From: Arthrobacter citreus
GTDB lineage: Bacteria; Bacillota; Bacilli; Bacillales; Bacillaceae_G
NCBI GenBank assembly: GCA_013200995.1
Contig: CP053688.1
Location: 4,216,001 to 4,280,000, forward strand
Direction of reading: 5' to 3'
Length of the DNA: 64,000 nt
Part shown: positions 27,681 to 35,909 of the stretch, in pieces
How the letters are laid out: the number at the start of each line of letters is the position of its first letter
How positions within the stretch are numbered: the first letter of the stretch is position 1
Notes under the pieces: model-generated
Database searches by the model: none
What the model saw: the letters and a program-made list of their open reading frames with translations, nothing else
Told to the model about the DNA's origin: nothing
Translations under genes and position numbers: made by a program

Positions 27681-27705
27681 CTAATTGGCCTCCTAAAAAA
27701 TAAAT

Positions 27706-28191
27706 TCATTTCATTTTAATCCGGAGTATTTCTAAAGCTTTATATAAACGAGTCTTTATTGTATTTGGACTTTCCTGTAAAATTTCTGCAACTTCTTCGA
27801 TTTTAAGGTCTTCGAAATACCTTAGGACAATTACAGCACGGTATTTAGTTGGTAAAGATTCTAATGACCGTTCTAAATCAATATTGGTGTAATTATCATC
27901 TTGGCCTGGAGAATATAACTCAATCGTTTCTTCATCCACTACCATTATTTTTTTCTGTTTTCTTAAAAAATCTAATGCTGTATTTACTACAATTCTATAA
28001 AACCAACTTTTTAAAGATTGTTCATTTTTCAATTTATCTTTTGAGGAAATGGCTTTTTGAATAGAATCTTGTAATATATCCACCGCATCTTCTGAGTTTT
28101 TAACGTAGCTATATGCTAAACGATAAAAATCGTCTTTATTATTAATAATAAAATCAACAAGTTCCTTTTCTAAGTTTAACTTCCCCTTCAT
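27706..28191 (-). CDS. sigV: ECF RNA polymerase sigma factor SigV
   Basis: A 161-residue sigma-70 family protein. Sigma-2 spans about 10-80 (DDFYRLAYSYVKNSEDAVDI, then LQDS) and sigma-4 about 105-158 (LPTKYRAVIVLRYFEDLKIE, then EVAEIL). ATG 28191 has AAAGGAG at eight bases; a longer frame reaching 28236 has no ribosome site and would run into the promoter region. Order sigV-rsiV-oatA and the ECF promoter just upstream identify it as the lysozyme-response sigma factor. Confidence 0.93.
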   Translation of the reverse strand: MKGKLNLEKELVDFIINNKDDFYRLAYSYVKNSEDAVDILQDSIQKAISSKDKLKNEQSLKSWFYRIVVNTALDFLRKQKKIMVVDEETIELYSPGQDDNYTNIDLERSLESLPTKYRAVIVLRYFEDLKIEEVAEILQESPNTIKTRLYKALEILRIKMK

Positions 28192-28242
28192 GTAAAGAGC
28201 TCCTTTTTTGAGATACGTATCTAAGAAGGTACACATATAAAA

Positions 28243-28269
28243 GACGTATACCTATTCGAAAAAGTTTTA
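28243..28269 (-). promoter_or_regulatory. ECF (SigV-type) autoregulatory promoter
   Basis: On the minus strand TAAAACTTTT (ending in the AAC of 28264-28269) precedes CGTC (28246-28243) by about 17 bp. This is the AAC/CGTC pattern of Bacillus ECF promoters, placed about 50 bp before the sigV start. It implies that SigV drives its own operon. Confidence 0.75.
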
Positions 28270-28610
28270 TAAAAAATAAAAAAAATATAAGTTAAATTTT
28301 TACTAAAAATAAATCATACCGAAAACGCGTATTTTCGTAAAAATGTACTATGAAAATTAGGAACAATGAAGTGTAGAGAAATGGGGAAGAAAAAGAAAAG
28401 TTTGTTCAAAAAAATAAAAAAGCAAGGATCCAATCCCTTGCACTTAGGTATTAATATTAATTCAATCTTAAATTCTTTACTCTGCTCCTTATTCTACCCT
28501 ATTCCTTGTAATTGATTATTCCTTTAATCTTTTTTAAACCATTAGTTTTCCTAAATCCATACCATTATCTAGACACGCACCCAATACTTCGTTTACCCAT
28601 AAAGTAATAT
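28270..28610. other. Divergent intergenic region
   Basis: AT-rich gap between sigV and the ferritin-like gene. It contains the minus-strand hairpin at 28411-28441 and a short open minus-strand frame ending at about 28540 (translating as VNEVLGACLDNGMDLGKLMV) that has no start or ribosome site. No gene is called. Confidence 0.5.
28411..28441 (-). terminator. Minus-strand terminator-like hairpin
   Basis: GCAAGG (28422-28427) pairs with CCCTTGC (28435-28441); on the minus strand it is followed by a long T-rich run. No recognised gene precedes it, so it may end a small RNA or a decayed gene. Confidence 0.6.
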
Positions 28611-28631
28611 GTGGTAAAGAGGAGGGGACAT

Positions 28632-29081
28632 ATGTATTCTTATCAAAATCCAAATAGTTATTACGATTACTATAGACAGTTAAACGCTGAACTAGAAAGA
28701 GACATTGAAAAAGCGATTAACTTAAAATATAATGCAATCAATTGCCTTGCACAATTAGGACAACAAGCACCAAATGATGCTACAAAAGTAGTGATTAATG
28801 AGATTCGTGAAGATGATGTTAGACATTATGAAGCGTTTCAACAAGTTTATCGAATATTAACTGGAAGAACAATTGAAGCCAAAATTACACAAGTATGTGG
28901 GAAAACCTTTAAACAAGGAATTGAGGCCTTATTTATTGGAGAACAATACGATAGTCGCTTTTATCTAAAAATTGCCGACAGTACAACGAATCAAACTGTT
29001 AAAAATGTCTTTAATCGAGCGGCTATTGAAGACGGCATTCATGGAAATTGGTTCTTATATTTCATGATAAAAACTAAATAA
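28632..29081 (+). CDS. Ferritin/rubrerythrin-like protein (YhjR-like)
   Basis: A 149-residue four-helix protein. The central helix INEIREDDVRHYEAFQQVY (about 55-73), and EALFIGEQYDSRFYL with EDGIHGNWFLYF in the later helices, give the E/H metal-ligand spacing of ferritin-like proteins. The N-terminus MYSYQNPNSYYDYY is Tyr/Asn-rich, as in spore-associated members such as YhjR. ATG 28632 follows GAGGAGGGG. A spore or oxidative-stress role is inferred only. Confidence 0.8.
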   Translation: MYSYQNPNSYYDYYRQLNAELERDIEKAINLKYNAINCLAQLGQQAPNDATKVVINEIREDDVRHYEAFQQVYRILTGRTIEAKITQVCGKTFKQGIEALFIGEQYDSRFYLKIADSTTNQTVKNVFNRAAIEDGIHGNWFLYFMIKTK

Positions 29082-29093
29082 ATACGTAAAAGA

Positions 29094-29119
29094 AGCATTA
29101 CATAAAGTAGTGCTTTTTC
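29094..29119 (+). terminator. Terminator of the ferritin-like gene
   Basis: Stem AGCATTA / TAGTGCT (one G-U pair) followed by TTTTTCT. Confidence 0.75.
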
Positions 29120-29213
29120 TATTAGAAGTATTTCATTACATAATTAGATTAGAGATAATAGAATTGAAACAAGTTGTACTGATTTAAGTATTTCAATTGG
29201 AGGATAAATTAGA

Positions 29214-29786
29214 ATGGAGAGCCTTAATTTCAAACCATTTCCAAAATTAATCACGGAACGATTAATTTTAAGACAAATGAACCAAGAGGATAAAAATGAA
29301 ATATTTGCATTGCGATCAAATAAAGAAATGTCCAAGTATATTAGCCGACCGCTCGTAAAAGAGATAGATGAAGCACTGCAATACATTAATATGATTAATG
29401 AAGGAATAGAACGTAATGAATGGGTTCTTTGGGCAATTACACTTAAAGAAAGTGATCAATTGATTGGGACAATTTGTTTGTGGAATTTTGCAATCGAACA
29501 ATCAAAGGGGGAAGTCGGATACGAACTTTCACCGGAGCTTCAAGGAAAAGGAATCATGCAGGAAGCAATTGAAACAGTGCTAGATTACGGATTCAAAGTA
29601 TTAAATCTACAAACAATAGAAGGCGATGTTCAGTCGGGAAATCAAAAATCTATCCAATTACTAGAGAGAAATAAATTTAGTAATAAAGGTAAAATCGAGA
29701 GAGAGTCAACAAATGAGGAAAATAAATTTTCGTACATTTTTGAACTAACAAGTGAGAAGTTTTACACTGATGCAGGGAAGAAATGA
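29214..29786 (+). CDS. GNAT-family N-acetyltransferase (RimJ/RimL-like)
   Basis: A 190-residue cytosolic acetyltransferase. The N-terminal LITERLILRQMNQEDKNEIF block and the acetyl-CoA motif VGYELSPELQGKGIMQEAIE (about 102-121) are typical of RimJ/RimL-like enzymes, followed by the N-(K)SIQLLERNKF motif B. The substrate (ribosomal protein, small amine or antibiotic) is not readable. The start has TTGGAGG ten bases upstream. It is convergent with the deacetylase and shares its terminator. Confidence 0.9.
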   Translation: MESLNFKPFPKLITERLILRQMNQEDKNEIFALRSNKEMSKYISRPLVKEIDEALQYINMINEGIERNEWVLWAITLKESDQLIGTICLWNFAIEQSKGEVGYELSPELQGKGIMQEAIETVLDYGFKVLNLQTIEGDVQSGNQKSIQLLERNKFSNKGKIERESTNEENKFSYIFELTSEKFYTDAGKK

Positions 29787-29788
29787 AT

Positions 29789-29822
29789 AAAAAAGTAGTC
29801 ACTATAGCGTGACTACTTTTTT
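29789..29822. terminator. Bidirectional terminator
   Basis: Stem AAAAAAGTAGTCA / TGACTACTTTTTT between convergent genes; its right end touches the stop of the minus-strand deacetylase. Confidence 0.9.
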
Positions 29823-31116
29823 AATTTAAACTAACTATTTTTAAATTTTTTGATTTAAGATATTCAATAATTTGAGGTAAAGCATCTAAAGAAGGTTTGG
29901 ATTCATGAAGTAAAATGATGCTACCAGACTCGGTGTAGCTTTTTACATAATGAATAATTGTATTTGTGTTGCGGTTTTTCCAGTCTTCAGTATCTTTATT
30001 CCATAAAACCATTTTAAATTGATGTTTTTGCATTAATTGAATAGTTGCTTCGTTTTTTGCTCCGTATGGAGGTCTAAAGAGAACTGTGTCTTGCTTCGTA
30101 ATATTTTTGATTAGATTGTTCGTTTGAATTAAATCATTTTCTTGTTGTTTATAAGATAGTTTTACGAAGTCATAATGGTGCATAGAGTGGCTTCCGACTG
30201 AGTAGCCGTTTGAATATGCATATAGAACATTTTCAGGGAATCTTTGAACATTTTCCCCAATATAGAAAAACGTTCCCCCGACCTTGTATTTTTTTAATAT
30301 ATTAACAAATTCCTTTGAATATTTCGATGGACCATCATCAAATGTAAGTGCTACGCTGCCTTCTGGGATGCTATAACTTACTACGTTTTTTAACTCTGTA
30401 GTTGGGTAGAGTGATAGGACGGGCTTCTTTACGGGTTCTTGTTTTGCATATCTAACGTCTGGTTCATTTATTTGAGAATTCGGTTGAGAGACATTTTTAA
30501 TTGAAGTCTTCTTTGGATCTTGTTTTTGCTGCTCTATCTTGTTTTGTTTTTCATTAACTTTTATGTTTTGTGCCTTGGCAACACTTTCAGCTTTTGCTGG
30601 TTTTTTTCCACAAAAAAAGGATTTTGAGACACAAGTGTGACTCTTATAACCTATTAAAATAATAGAAAGAAGACTTATAGTCGCAACAGTAATCCACCCA
30701 TAAAGCTTATACCGTTTCGAGTTATTCTTTTCGTTTTTTGAACTTGATCGAGTAATTGATAAATAAGGCAAATCGATTAGTATTCTAAGATCTTTCATAT
30801 TTTTTATGGAATGGAGTTGGAGATGGTATTCCTCTGAACATGAAAAGTAGATTTTCTCGCTTTTATGATTACTAGTTTTAGTTACAAAACTAGTAAACTC
30901 ACCTTTTTCCTCATACCAAGAACTATTTAACGAAAGATTATACTTCACATTCTCATCAAAATTAATTTTTGATTTCAAAAGATTAGCCGTTTTGTTGTCA
31001 ATTTCCCAATGAAGCTCAATTTCTTGATTAAATAATAGTTTAATATGCAAATACGATCTATCGAATTTTTGTTCGACGGATAAAAGCTCAATAAGTTTTT
31101 CTTGGTAAATTGACAT
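29821..31116 (-). CDS. Membrane-anchored polysaccharide deacetylase (NodB domain)
   Basis: A 431-residue protein. Residues 1-135 form an unrecognised N-terminal region predicted to be cytoplasmic. A helix LYGWITVATISLLSIILIGY (about 138-157) crosses the membrane, followed by a Lys/Gln/Pro linker. The NodB domain (about 240-430) shows all motifs: TFDDGPS, SHSMHH, RPPYG, W-D and ILLHE. Members remove acetyl groups from peptidoglycan or related glycans outside the cell. The large cytoplasmic N-terminus is unusual for the family. It may complement OatA in wall modification. Confidence 0.9.
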   Translation of the reverse strand: MSIYQEKLIELLSVEQKFDRSYLHIKLLFNQEIELHWEIDNKTANLLKSKINFDENVKYNLSLNSSWYEEKGEFTSFVTKTSNHKSEKIYFSCSEEYHLQLHSIKNMKDLRILIDLPYLSITRSSSKNEKNNSKRYKLYGWITVATISLLSIILIGYKSHTCVSKSFFCGKKPAKAESVAKAQNIKVNEKQNKIEQQKQDPKKTSIKNVSQPNSQINEPDVRYAKQEPVKKPVLSLYPTTELKNVVSYSIPEGSVALTFDDGPSKYSKEFVNILKKYKVGGTFFYIGENVQRFPENVLYAYSNGYSVGSHSMHHYDFVKLSYKQQENDLIQTNNLIKNITKQDTVLFRPPYGAKNEATIQLMQKHQFKMVLWNKDTEDWKNRNTNTIIHYVKSYTESGSIILLHESKPSLDALPQIIEYLKSKNLKIVSLN

Positions 31117-31555
31117 AACTTCCCCCTAACTTTTATAGAAATCACTTCCGATTACACGTGAACGATATATAGTCAAAGCCTGATTTGTTTATATATTTAA
31201 TTTTACTGTTTTTTCTTAAAAAATATTAGTCTATTAAGAAAATAATAAGTAAAATAGTTCTTTTTAACATGCTGAAATATGACAAATATTAAATTATCTT
31301 TACAATTTAATTGTAAAGTACTGTAAAGAATTGTCAATTGTTGATTTTAAATTGGTTCTGGTGTCTTAAGTGAATATGTTTGTAAAGGGAACAAAGTACT
31401 ATTTTGTAAGTTTTTTCAGGTAATAACTGGAAATGTTGAAAATAAATGCCATTTAATTATTATTTTTGAAAATAATTGAATGAATTTCATTTGCAGTGAA
31501 TATTACAAAGATTTTTTGATCAATATATGAATTTTGGAATTAAATTTTAATGAAA
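31117..31555. other. Intergenic AT-rich region
   Basis: Divergent upstream region of the deacetylase and the DUF2087 operon. It holds small inverted repeats around ACAATTTAATTGTA (near 31300) and no supported gene. Confidence 0.6.
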
Positions 31556-31584
31556 TTGACAATTTATAAACAATGACATATTAT
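31556..31584 (+). promoter_or_regulatory. SigA-type promoter of the DUF2087-MATE operon
   Basis: TTGACA (31556-31561) and TATTAT (31579-31584) with exact 17-bp spacing; predicted start about 65 bp before ATG 31656. Confidence 0.8.
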
Positions 31585-31655
31585 GTTTACTAATTAATAA
31601 ACATTTTTATTATTTGTTTGTATATTAATAGACGATAAAAGGTTGTGTTTGCCAA

Positions 31656-32411
31656 ATGGAAAATTTAGATGCTTTTTGGAATGCTGGAAATAAAGAATTA
31701 AAACAAGGGTATAGCGAAGAGAAGGATCATTATTCATGCCTCCTTTGTAGTGAAAAAATTGAGAAAGGAATTGTTTACCAAGATTCTGGTGTTTTATATG
31801 AAGCTGAAAAGTTTATGAAAATTCATATAGAACGTAATCATAATTCTGTTTTCGACTATTTAATTAAACTTGATAAAAAGTTGACAGGATTAACTGAACA
31901 TCAAAACCATCTTCTAAGTCTTTTTTACCAAGGTAAGAGTGATGCAGATATTCAAAAAGAAACCGGAATTGGCAGTGCTTCAACAATTAGGAATCATCGC
32001 TTTGTTTTAAAAGAAAAAGAGCGACAAGCGAAATTATTCCTCGTATTGATGGAGCTTTTAAAGGAAAAGGATCAGCATGCTCCAAACTTTTTGCCACTTC
32101 ATAAAACGGCGAAAATGGTTGATGATCGTTATAACATTACAGAAGACGAGAAGGAAAAAAGTTTAAAGAAATATTTTCCTGAAGGCGTGGATGGCCCATT
32201 AACAAAATTTCCATTAAAGGAAAAACAAAAACTCGTAGTTTTGAGAGAAATCGCTAAAAGATTTTCACCAAATCAGTCATATACAGAAAAAGAGATAAAT
32301 GCAGTACTAACAGCTATTTACCATGACTATGTCATTTTAAGAAGATATTTAATTGAGTATGGATTTATTGATCGTAAGGCAGATGGAAGTAGTTATTGGC
32401 TAAAAGTTTAG
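31656..32411 (+). CDS. DUF2087-domain transcriptional regulator
   Basis: A 251-residue cytosolic protein. The N-terminus has a possible zinc site, CLLC (about 28-31) with HIERNH (about 57-62). A LuxR-like HTH follows (LTEHQNHLLSLFYQGKSDAD, then IGSASTIRNHRF, about 75-115). The C-terminal DUF2087 (about 165-250) contains KFPLKEKQKLVVLREIAKRF and YVILRRYLIEYGFIDRKADG. Bacillus homologues are annotated as regulators, often beside a GIY-YIG protein as here. It heads the operon with the nuclease-like and MATE genes, so it may be a sensor for the transported compound (inference). Confidence 0.85.
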   Translation: MENLDAFWNAGNKELKQGYSEEKDHYSCLLCSEKIEKGIVYQDSGVLYEAEKFMKIHIERNHNSVFDYLIKLDKKLTGLTEHQNHLLSLFYQGKSDADIQKETGIGSASTIRNHRFVLKEKERQAKLFLVLMELLKEKDQHAPNFLPLHKTAKMVDDRYNITEDEKEKSLKKYFPEGVDGPLTKFPLKEKQKLVVLREIAKRFSPNQSYTEKEINAVLTAIYHDYVILRRYLIEYGFIDRKADGSSYWLKV

Positions 32412-32433
32412 TAAAAGAAAGGATTGTTATGAA

Positions 32434-32802
32434 ATGAGTAGGAAAAAAGAATTAAAAATGCAGTATAAAGAAACGAAAGTGCAAGCAGGAATATACCAAA
32501 TTAGGAATGTTAAAAATGAAAAAATATTTATTGTAAGTACTAAAAATTTAAAAACAATAAATGGAAAGAAATTTGAATTAGAGGCAGGGTCTTGTACAAA
32601 TCAAGCTCTTCAACAAGAATGGAATGAATATGGTAAAGAATCATTTGTTTTTGAGGAATTAGAAGTTTTGAAAGAAGAAGATATTAGTCCATTAGGTATA
32701 AAGGGCGATTTAAAGAAGCTTGAGGAAAAATGGCTAGAAAAACTGCAACCGTTCGGTGAACGAGGTTATAACTCATTTAATGGCAAGGGTGATCAAGCTT
32801 GA
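32434..32802 (+). CDS. GIY-YIG nuclease-family protein, possibly inactive
   Basis: A 122-residue protein consisting of one GIY-YIG fold. The GIY motif is AGIYQIRN (about 18-25), but the YIG position reads IFIVST, and the usual catalytic Arg of the family appears as Lys in STKNLK. The conserved tail LEEKWLEKLQPFGERGYN is present. Its function in this regulator-transporter pairing is unknown. It lies 22 bp after the DUF2087 gene and overlaps the MATE gene by four bases. Confidence 0.82.
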   Translation: MSRKKELKMQYKETKVQAGIYQIRNVKNEKIFIVSTKNLKTINGKKFELEAGSCTNQALQQEWNEYGKESFVFEELEVLKEEDISPLGIKGDLKKLEEKWLEKLQPFGERGYNSFNGKGDQA

Positions 32803-34190
32803 TTACATCAGAGATAAATCCCGATAGGCAAAAGGTAACAAAATTTACTTTATTACGTCCTATGATTCAGTTTTTAATTCCATTGCTTTTAAGTAATATT
32901 CTGCAGTCAATTGGCCAAGTTTTTAGCATGATTATAGTAGGGAATTGGCTAGGAGAAAATGCTCTAGCTGCAATTTCTGCGTTCTTTCCAATATTTTTCT
33001 TTTTGGTTTCTTTTATTATTGGAATTGGATCTGGTAGTTCAATTTTAATCGGACAGGCATATGGGGCAAAGTTTGATGAGAGGTTAAAAGCCATTGTTGG
33101 AACAACTCTTACTTTTACTTTAATTCTTGCTGTCGCTTTAGCTATTATTGGTAATCTTTTTATTAAAGATTTACTTAAATTAATAGGGACACCTGAAAAT
33201 ATTCTTAATGTAAGTAGTCATTATGCGTCGATTTTATTTTGGTCAATACCAGTTTTATTTATCTATATGGTTTATACGACTCTCATGAGAGGTATAGGAG
33301 ATTCGAAAACTCCATTTTACTTTCTGGTATTGAGTACGGTTTTAAATGTTGCCCTTTTACCGCCTTTAGTATTTGGATGGATTGGTATTCCGAGGTTAGG
33401 AATTTACGGAGCGGCGTATGCATCAGTTGTTTCAACGATTTTAACATGTATCATTCTAATTATTTACTTATATAAAACGAAGCATCCTCTTAGGATTGAT
33501 TCATCAATTAGAAAATATTTACGAATGGATTTGGAACTATTAAAATTAATTTTAAAAATTGGTATACCGACTAGTATAAATATGGTTTTTCTTTCGATTT
33601 CAGAAATCGCCGTTATTACGTTTGTTAATCATTATGGATCAAATGCTACAGCTTCATATGGGGTAGTAAATCAATTATTAAGCTATGTTCAGATGCCGTC
33701 AATCTGTATTGGTATTGCAGTATCAATTTTTGCTGCCCAGTCAATTGGTTCGAATCAGTTTGAACGATTAAACCAAGTTATTAAAATTGGATTACTACTT
33801 AACTATGTGCTAGGGGGCATAGTCATTTTATTAACCTATCTTTTCTCGGAACCGATTTTAAATTTATTCTTAACAAATGCAAGTACAGTTCAAATTGCGA
33901 ATAGTTTATTAATGATCACATTATGGGGATATTTAATCCTTGGCCATTCATTTATTTTGACGTCAACAATGCGAGCAAGCGGCGCAGTTCTCTGGCCAAC
34001 TCTCATTAGTATTTTCGTAATATGGTGCATTGAAGTACCAGTAGCTTATCTATTGTCTCATTACACATATCTCGGAATGAAAGGAATTTGGGTAGGATAT
34101 CCGGCAGCCTTTATAGTTGGCCTTTGTCTAAACTATTTTTACTACAAATTTTCTTGGAAAAAGAAACGCATTGTCCGATTAATAAATTAA
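32799..34190 (+). CDS. MATE-family multidrug efflux transporter
   Basis: A 463-residue protein with twelve membrane helices in two pseudo-repeats (FLIPLLLSNILQSIGQVFSM; then KIGIPTSINMVFLSISEIAV). MATE pumps export cationic or aromatic compounds using Na+ or H+. The start is TTG 32799 in a TTGA overlap with the upstream stop, behind AAGGGTGA. Coupling to a regulator and a GIY-YIG protein suggests a stress- or drug-responsive operon (inference). Confidence 0.92.
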   Translation: MITSEINPDRQKVTKFTLLRPMIQFLIPLLLSNILQSIGQVFSMIIVGNWLGENALAAISAFFPIFFFLVSFIIGIGSGSSILIGQAYGAKFDERLKAIVGTTLTFTLILAVALAIIGNLFIKDLLKLIGTPENILNVSSHYASILFWSIPVLFIYMVYTTLMRGIGDSKTPFYFLVLSTVLNVALLPPLVFGWIGIPRLGIYGAAYASVVSTILTCIILIIYLYKTKHPLRIDSSIRKYLRMDLELLKLILKIGIPTSINMVFLSISEIAVITFVNHYGSNATASYGVVNQLLSYVQMPSICIGIAVSIFAAQSIGSNQFERLNQVIKIGLLLNYVLGGIVILLTYLFSEPILNLFLTNASTVQIANSLLMITLWGYLILGHSFILTSTMRASGAVLWPTLISIFVIWCIEVPVAYLLSHYTYLGMKGIWVGYPAAFIVGLCLNYFYYKFSWKKKRIVRLIN

Positions 34191-34224
34191 TATAAAGGGC
34201 TAACTGTAAGCACTATTAAGGAGT

Positions 34225-34255
34225 AAACCACGAGATATTTTCTTGTGGTTTTTTT
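34225..34255 (+). terminator. Terminator of the MATE operon
   Basis: Stem AAACCACGAGA / TCTTGTGGTTT with a long T-run. Confidence 0.9.
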
Positions 34256-34428
34256 CCCGTTTAGAAAGAGAAATCGACGTAGTTTCTAATTCAGGCATAA
34301 GTGAAACTATGCCCTATCTTCGCCAATTTTTCTTTCTTTATTTCCACCTTTCTTAATCCGTAACTTAACGTATACCTTTATTGCTAGAGGAACATACTTT
34401 TATAGATGCGAACGTGAAAAGTATATAG

Positions 34429-34444
34429 AGTGATAAATTTCACA
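34429..34444 (+). promoter_or_regulatory. CRP/FNR-type palindrome upstream of the bd oxidase
   Basis: AGTGATAAATTTCACA matches TGTGA-N6-TCACA at all but one conserved base. It lies about 40-50 bp before a weak -10-like TAGAAT (34472). Oxygen control by Fnr is a reasonable inference. Confidence 0.5.
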
Positions 34445-34526
34445 AAATAGTAACATTAGTAAAAATTTGTTTAGAATAATTAATTCCAATGGACAATAAG
34501 ATATTACAGTGTAGGGGGGATAGCAG

Positions 34527-35858
34527 ATGGAGTTGGATAATGTCACACTCAGTAGATTACTAACAAGTATGACACTAGTATTTCACATTATTTTTGCAAC
34601 GATTGGTGTTGGGATCCCATTAATGATTGCGATTGCTGAGGGTTTAGGGATATTAAAAAAAGACCCACATTATTCGTTGATGGCAAGGAGATGGGCTAGA
34701 GGCTACACCATTACTGTTGCAGTTGGAGTAGTTACCGGAACGTGTATCGGTCTACAACTATCTTTATTATGGCCGAGCTTTATGAGAATTGCAGGTCAGG
34801 CTATTAGTTTTCCGTTATTTATGGAAACATTTGCTTTCTTTTTTGAAGCAATCTTTCTTGGAATATATTTATATACATGGGATCGTTTTAAAAAGCCTAT
34901 TTATCATTGGTTAATTATTTTACCAGTAATATTAGGATCGACCTTGTCAGCATTTTTTATCACTACCGTAAATGCATTTATGAATACGCCACAAGGTTTT
35001 ACCTTGGAAAATGGAGCCATTAAAACGGTCGATCCAATTGCCGCGATGTTTAATCCAGCGGCACCATCAAAAACATTGCATGTAATCGTTACTGCATATG
35101 TTGCATCTGCTCTCATATTGACTTCGATTGCTGCAATTCAATTATTAAGAGGAATGAATACAGAATATACACGAAAAGGTCTACGATTAGCGGCTACATT
35201 AGGATTAATATTCGCCATTTTAACTGGAATAACAGGGGATGTCTCAGCAAAATTTCTTGCTAAATACCAACCGGAAAAGTTAGCCGCAATCGAATGGCAC
35301 TTTGAAACACAGAAAGGGGCTGACTTTGTCTTATTCGGAACACTAGACGATCAGACCCATGAAGTAAAATATGAAATTCGCATTCCTAAATTATTAAGCT
35401 TTTTATCTTTTTCAGATTTCAATGCGCCAGTAATCGGTTTAAATGAATTTCCAAAAGATGAGACCCCACCTTTATACATACATTATTTATTTGATATTAA
35501 GATGACCTTTGTTGGCTTAATTATATCGATGACCTTTATTTTTGTTGTATTTTCAATTAAAAAGAAAAATTGGATGCACAATAAATGGCTATTACGTGGA
35601 CTAGCAATGACCGGACCAGTAGCGATGATTAATATCGAACTAGGATGGATGATTGCTGAAGTTGGCCGTCAGCCATGGATATTAAGAGGATATATGAAGG
35701 TTTCAGAAGGGGCCACAACAGCCAAAGGACTAGGCGGAATGTTTTGGTTATTTTTTGTATTGTATGTATTTTTAGGAGTGTTTTGTACAATCGTAATTCG
35801 AAAAATGTTCATTCATAATCCACCCGAAGATGAACTTCAATATCGTTTAAAAAAATAG
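34527..35858 (+). CDS. Cytochrome bd-type quinol oxidase subunit I (CydA/YthA-like)
   Basis: A 443-residue membrane protein that oxidises quinol and reduces oxygen to water. The N-terminal haem ligand region LVFHIIFATIGVGIP (His 20), the second His in SKTLHVIVTAYVAS (about 190) and the ELGWMIAEVGRQPW block (about 370-383) are typical. The quinol loop is short, placing it with the YthA/cyanide-insensitive-oxidase subgroup rather than the long-loop E. coli form. ATG 34527 follows AGGGGGGAT. It forms an operon with subunit II and a tiny third gene. Confidence 0.93.
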   Translation: MELDNVTLSRLLTSMTLVFHIIFATIGVGIPLMIAIAEGLGILKKDPHYSLMARRWARGYTITVAVGVVTGTCIGLQLSLLWPSFMRIAGQAISFPLFMETFAFFFEAIFLGIYLYTWDRFKKPIYHWLIILPVILGSTLSAFFITTVNAFMNTPQGFTLENGAIKTVDPIAAMFNPAAPSKTLHVIVTAYVASALILTSIAAIQLLRGMNTEYTRKGLRLAATLGLIFAILTGITGDVSAKFLAKYQPEKLAAIEWHFETQKGADFVLFGTLDDQTHEVKYEIRIPKLLSFLSFSDFNAPVIGLNEFPKDETPPLYIHYLFDIKMTFVGLIISMTFIFVVFSIKKKNWMHNKWLLRGLAMTGPVAMINIELGWMIAEVGRQPWILRGYMKVSEGATTAKGLGGMFWLFFVLYVFLGVFCTIVIRKMFIHNPPEDELQYRLKK

Positions 35859-35909
35859 GCTTTGTTTATTAAGAGTGAACAGAGCTGATGAATAGGAGGG
35901 TGAGCTTCT

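Noticed and set aside
28540..28615. Minus-strand peptide ending VNEVLGACLDNGMDLGKLMV
   Set aside because: It looks protein-like but has no start codon or ribosome site, and overlaps the start region of the ferritin-like gene. It may be a remnant, but cannot be called.
34425..34447. Rex operator upstream of the bd oxidase
   Set aside because: Only one half-site (TTCACAA) is good; the FNR-type reading fits better.
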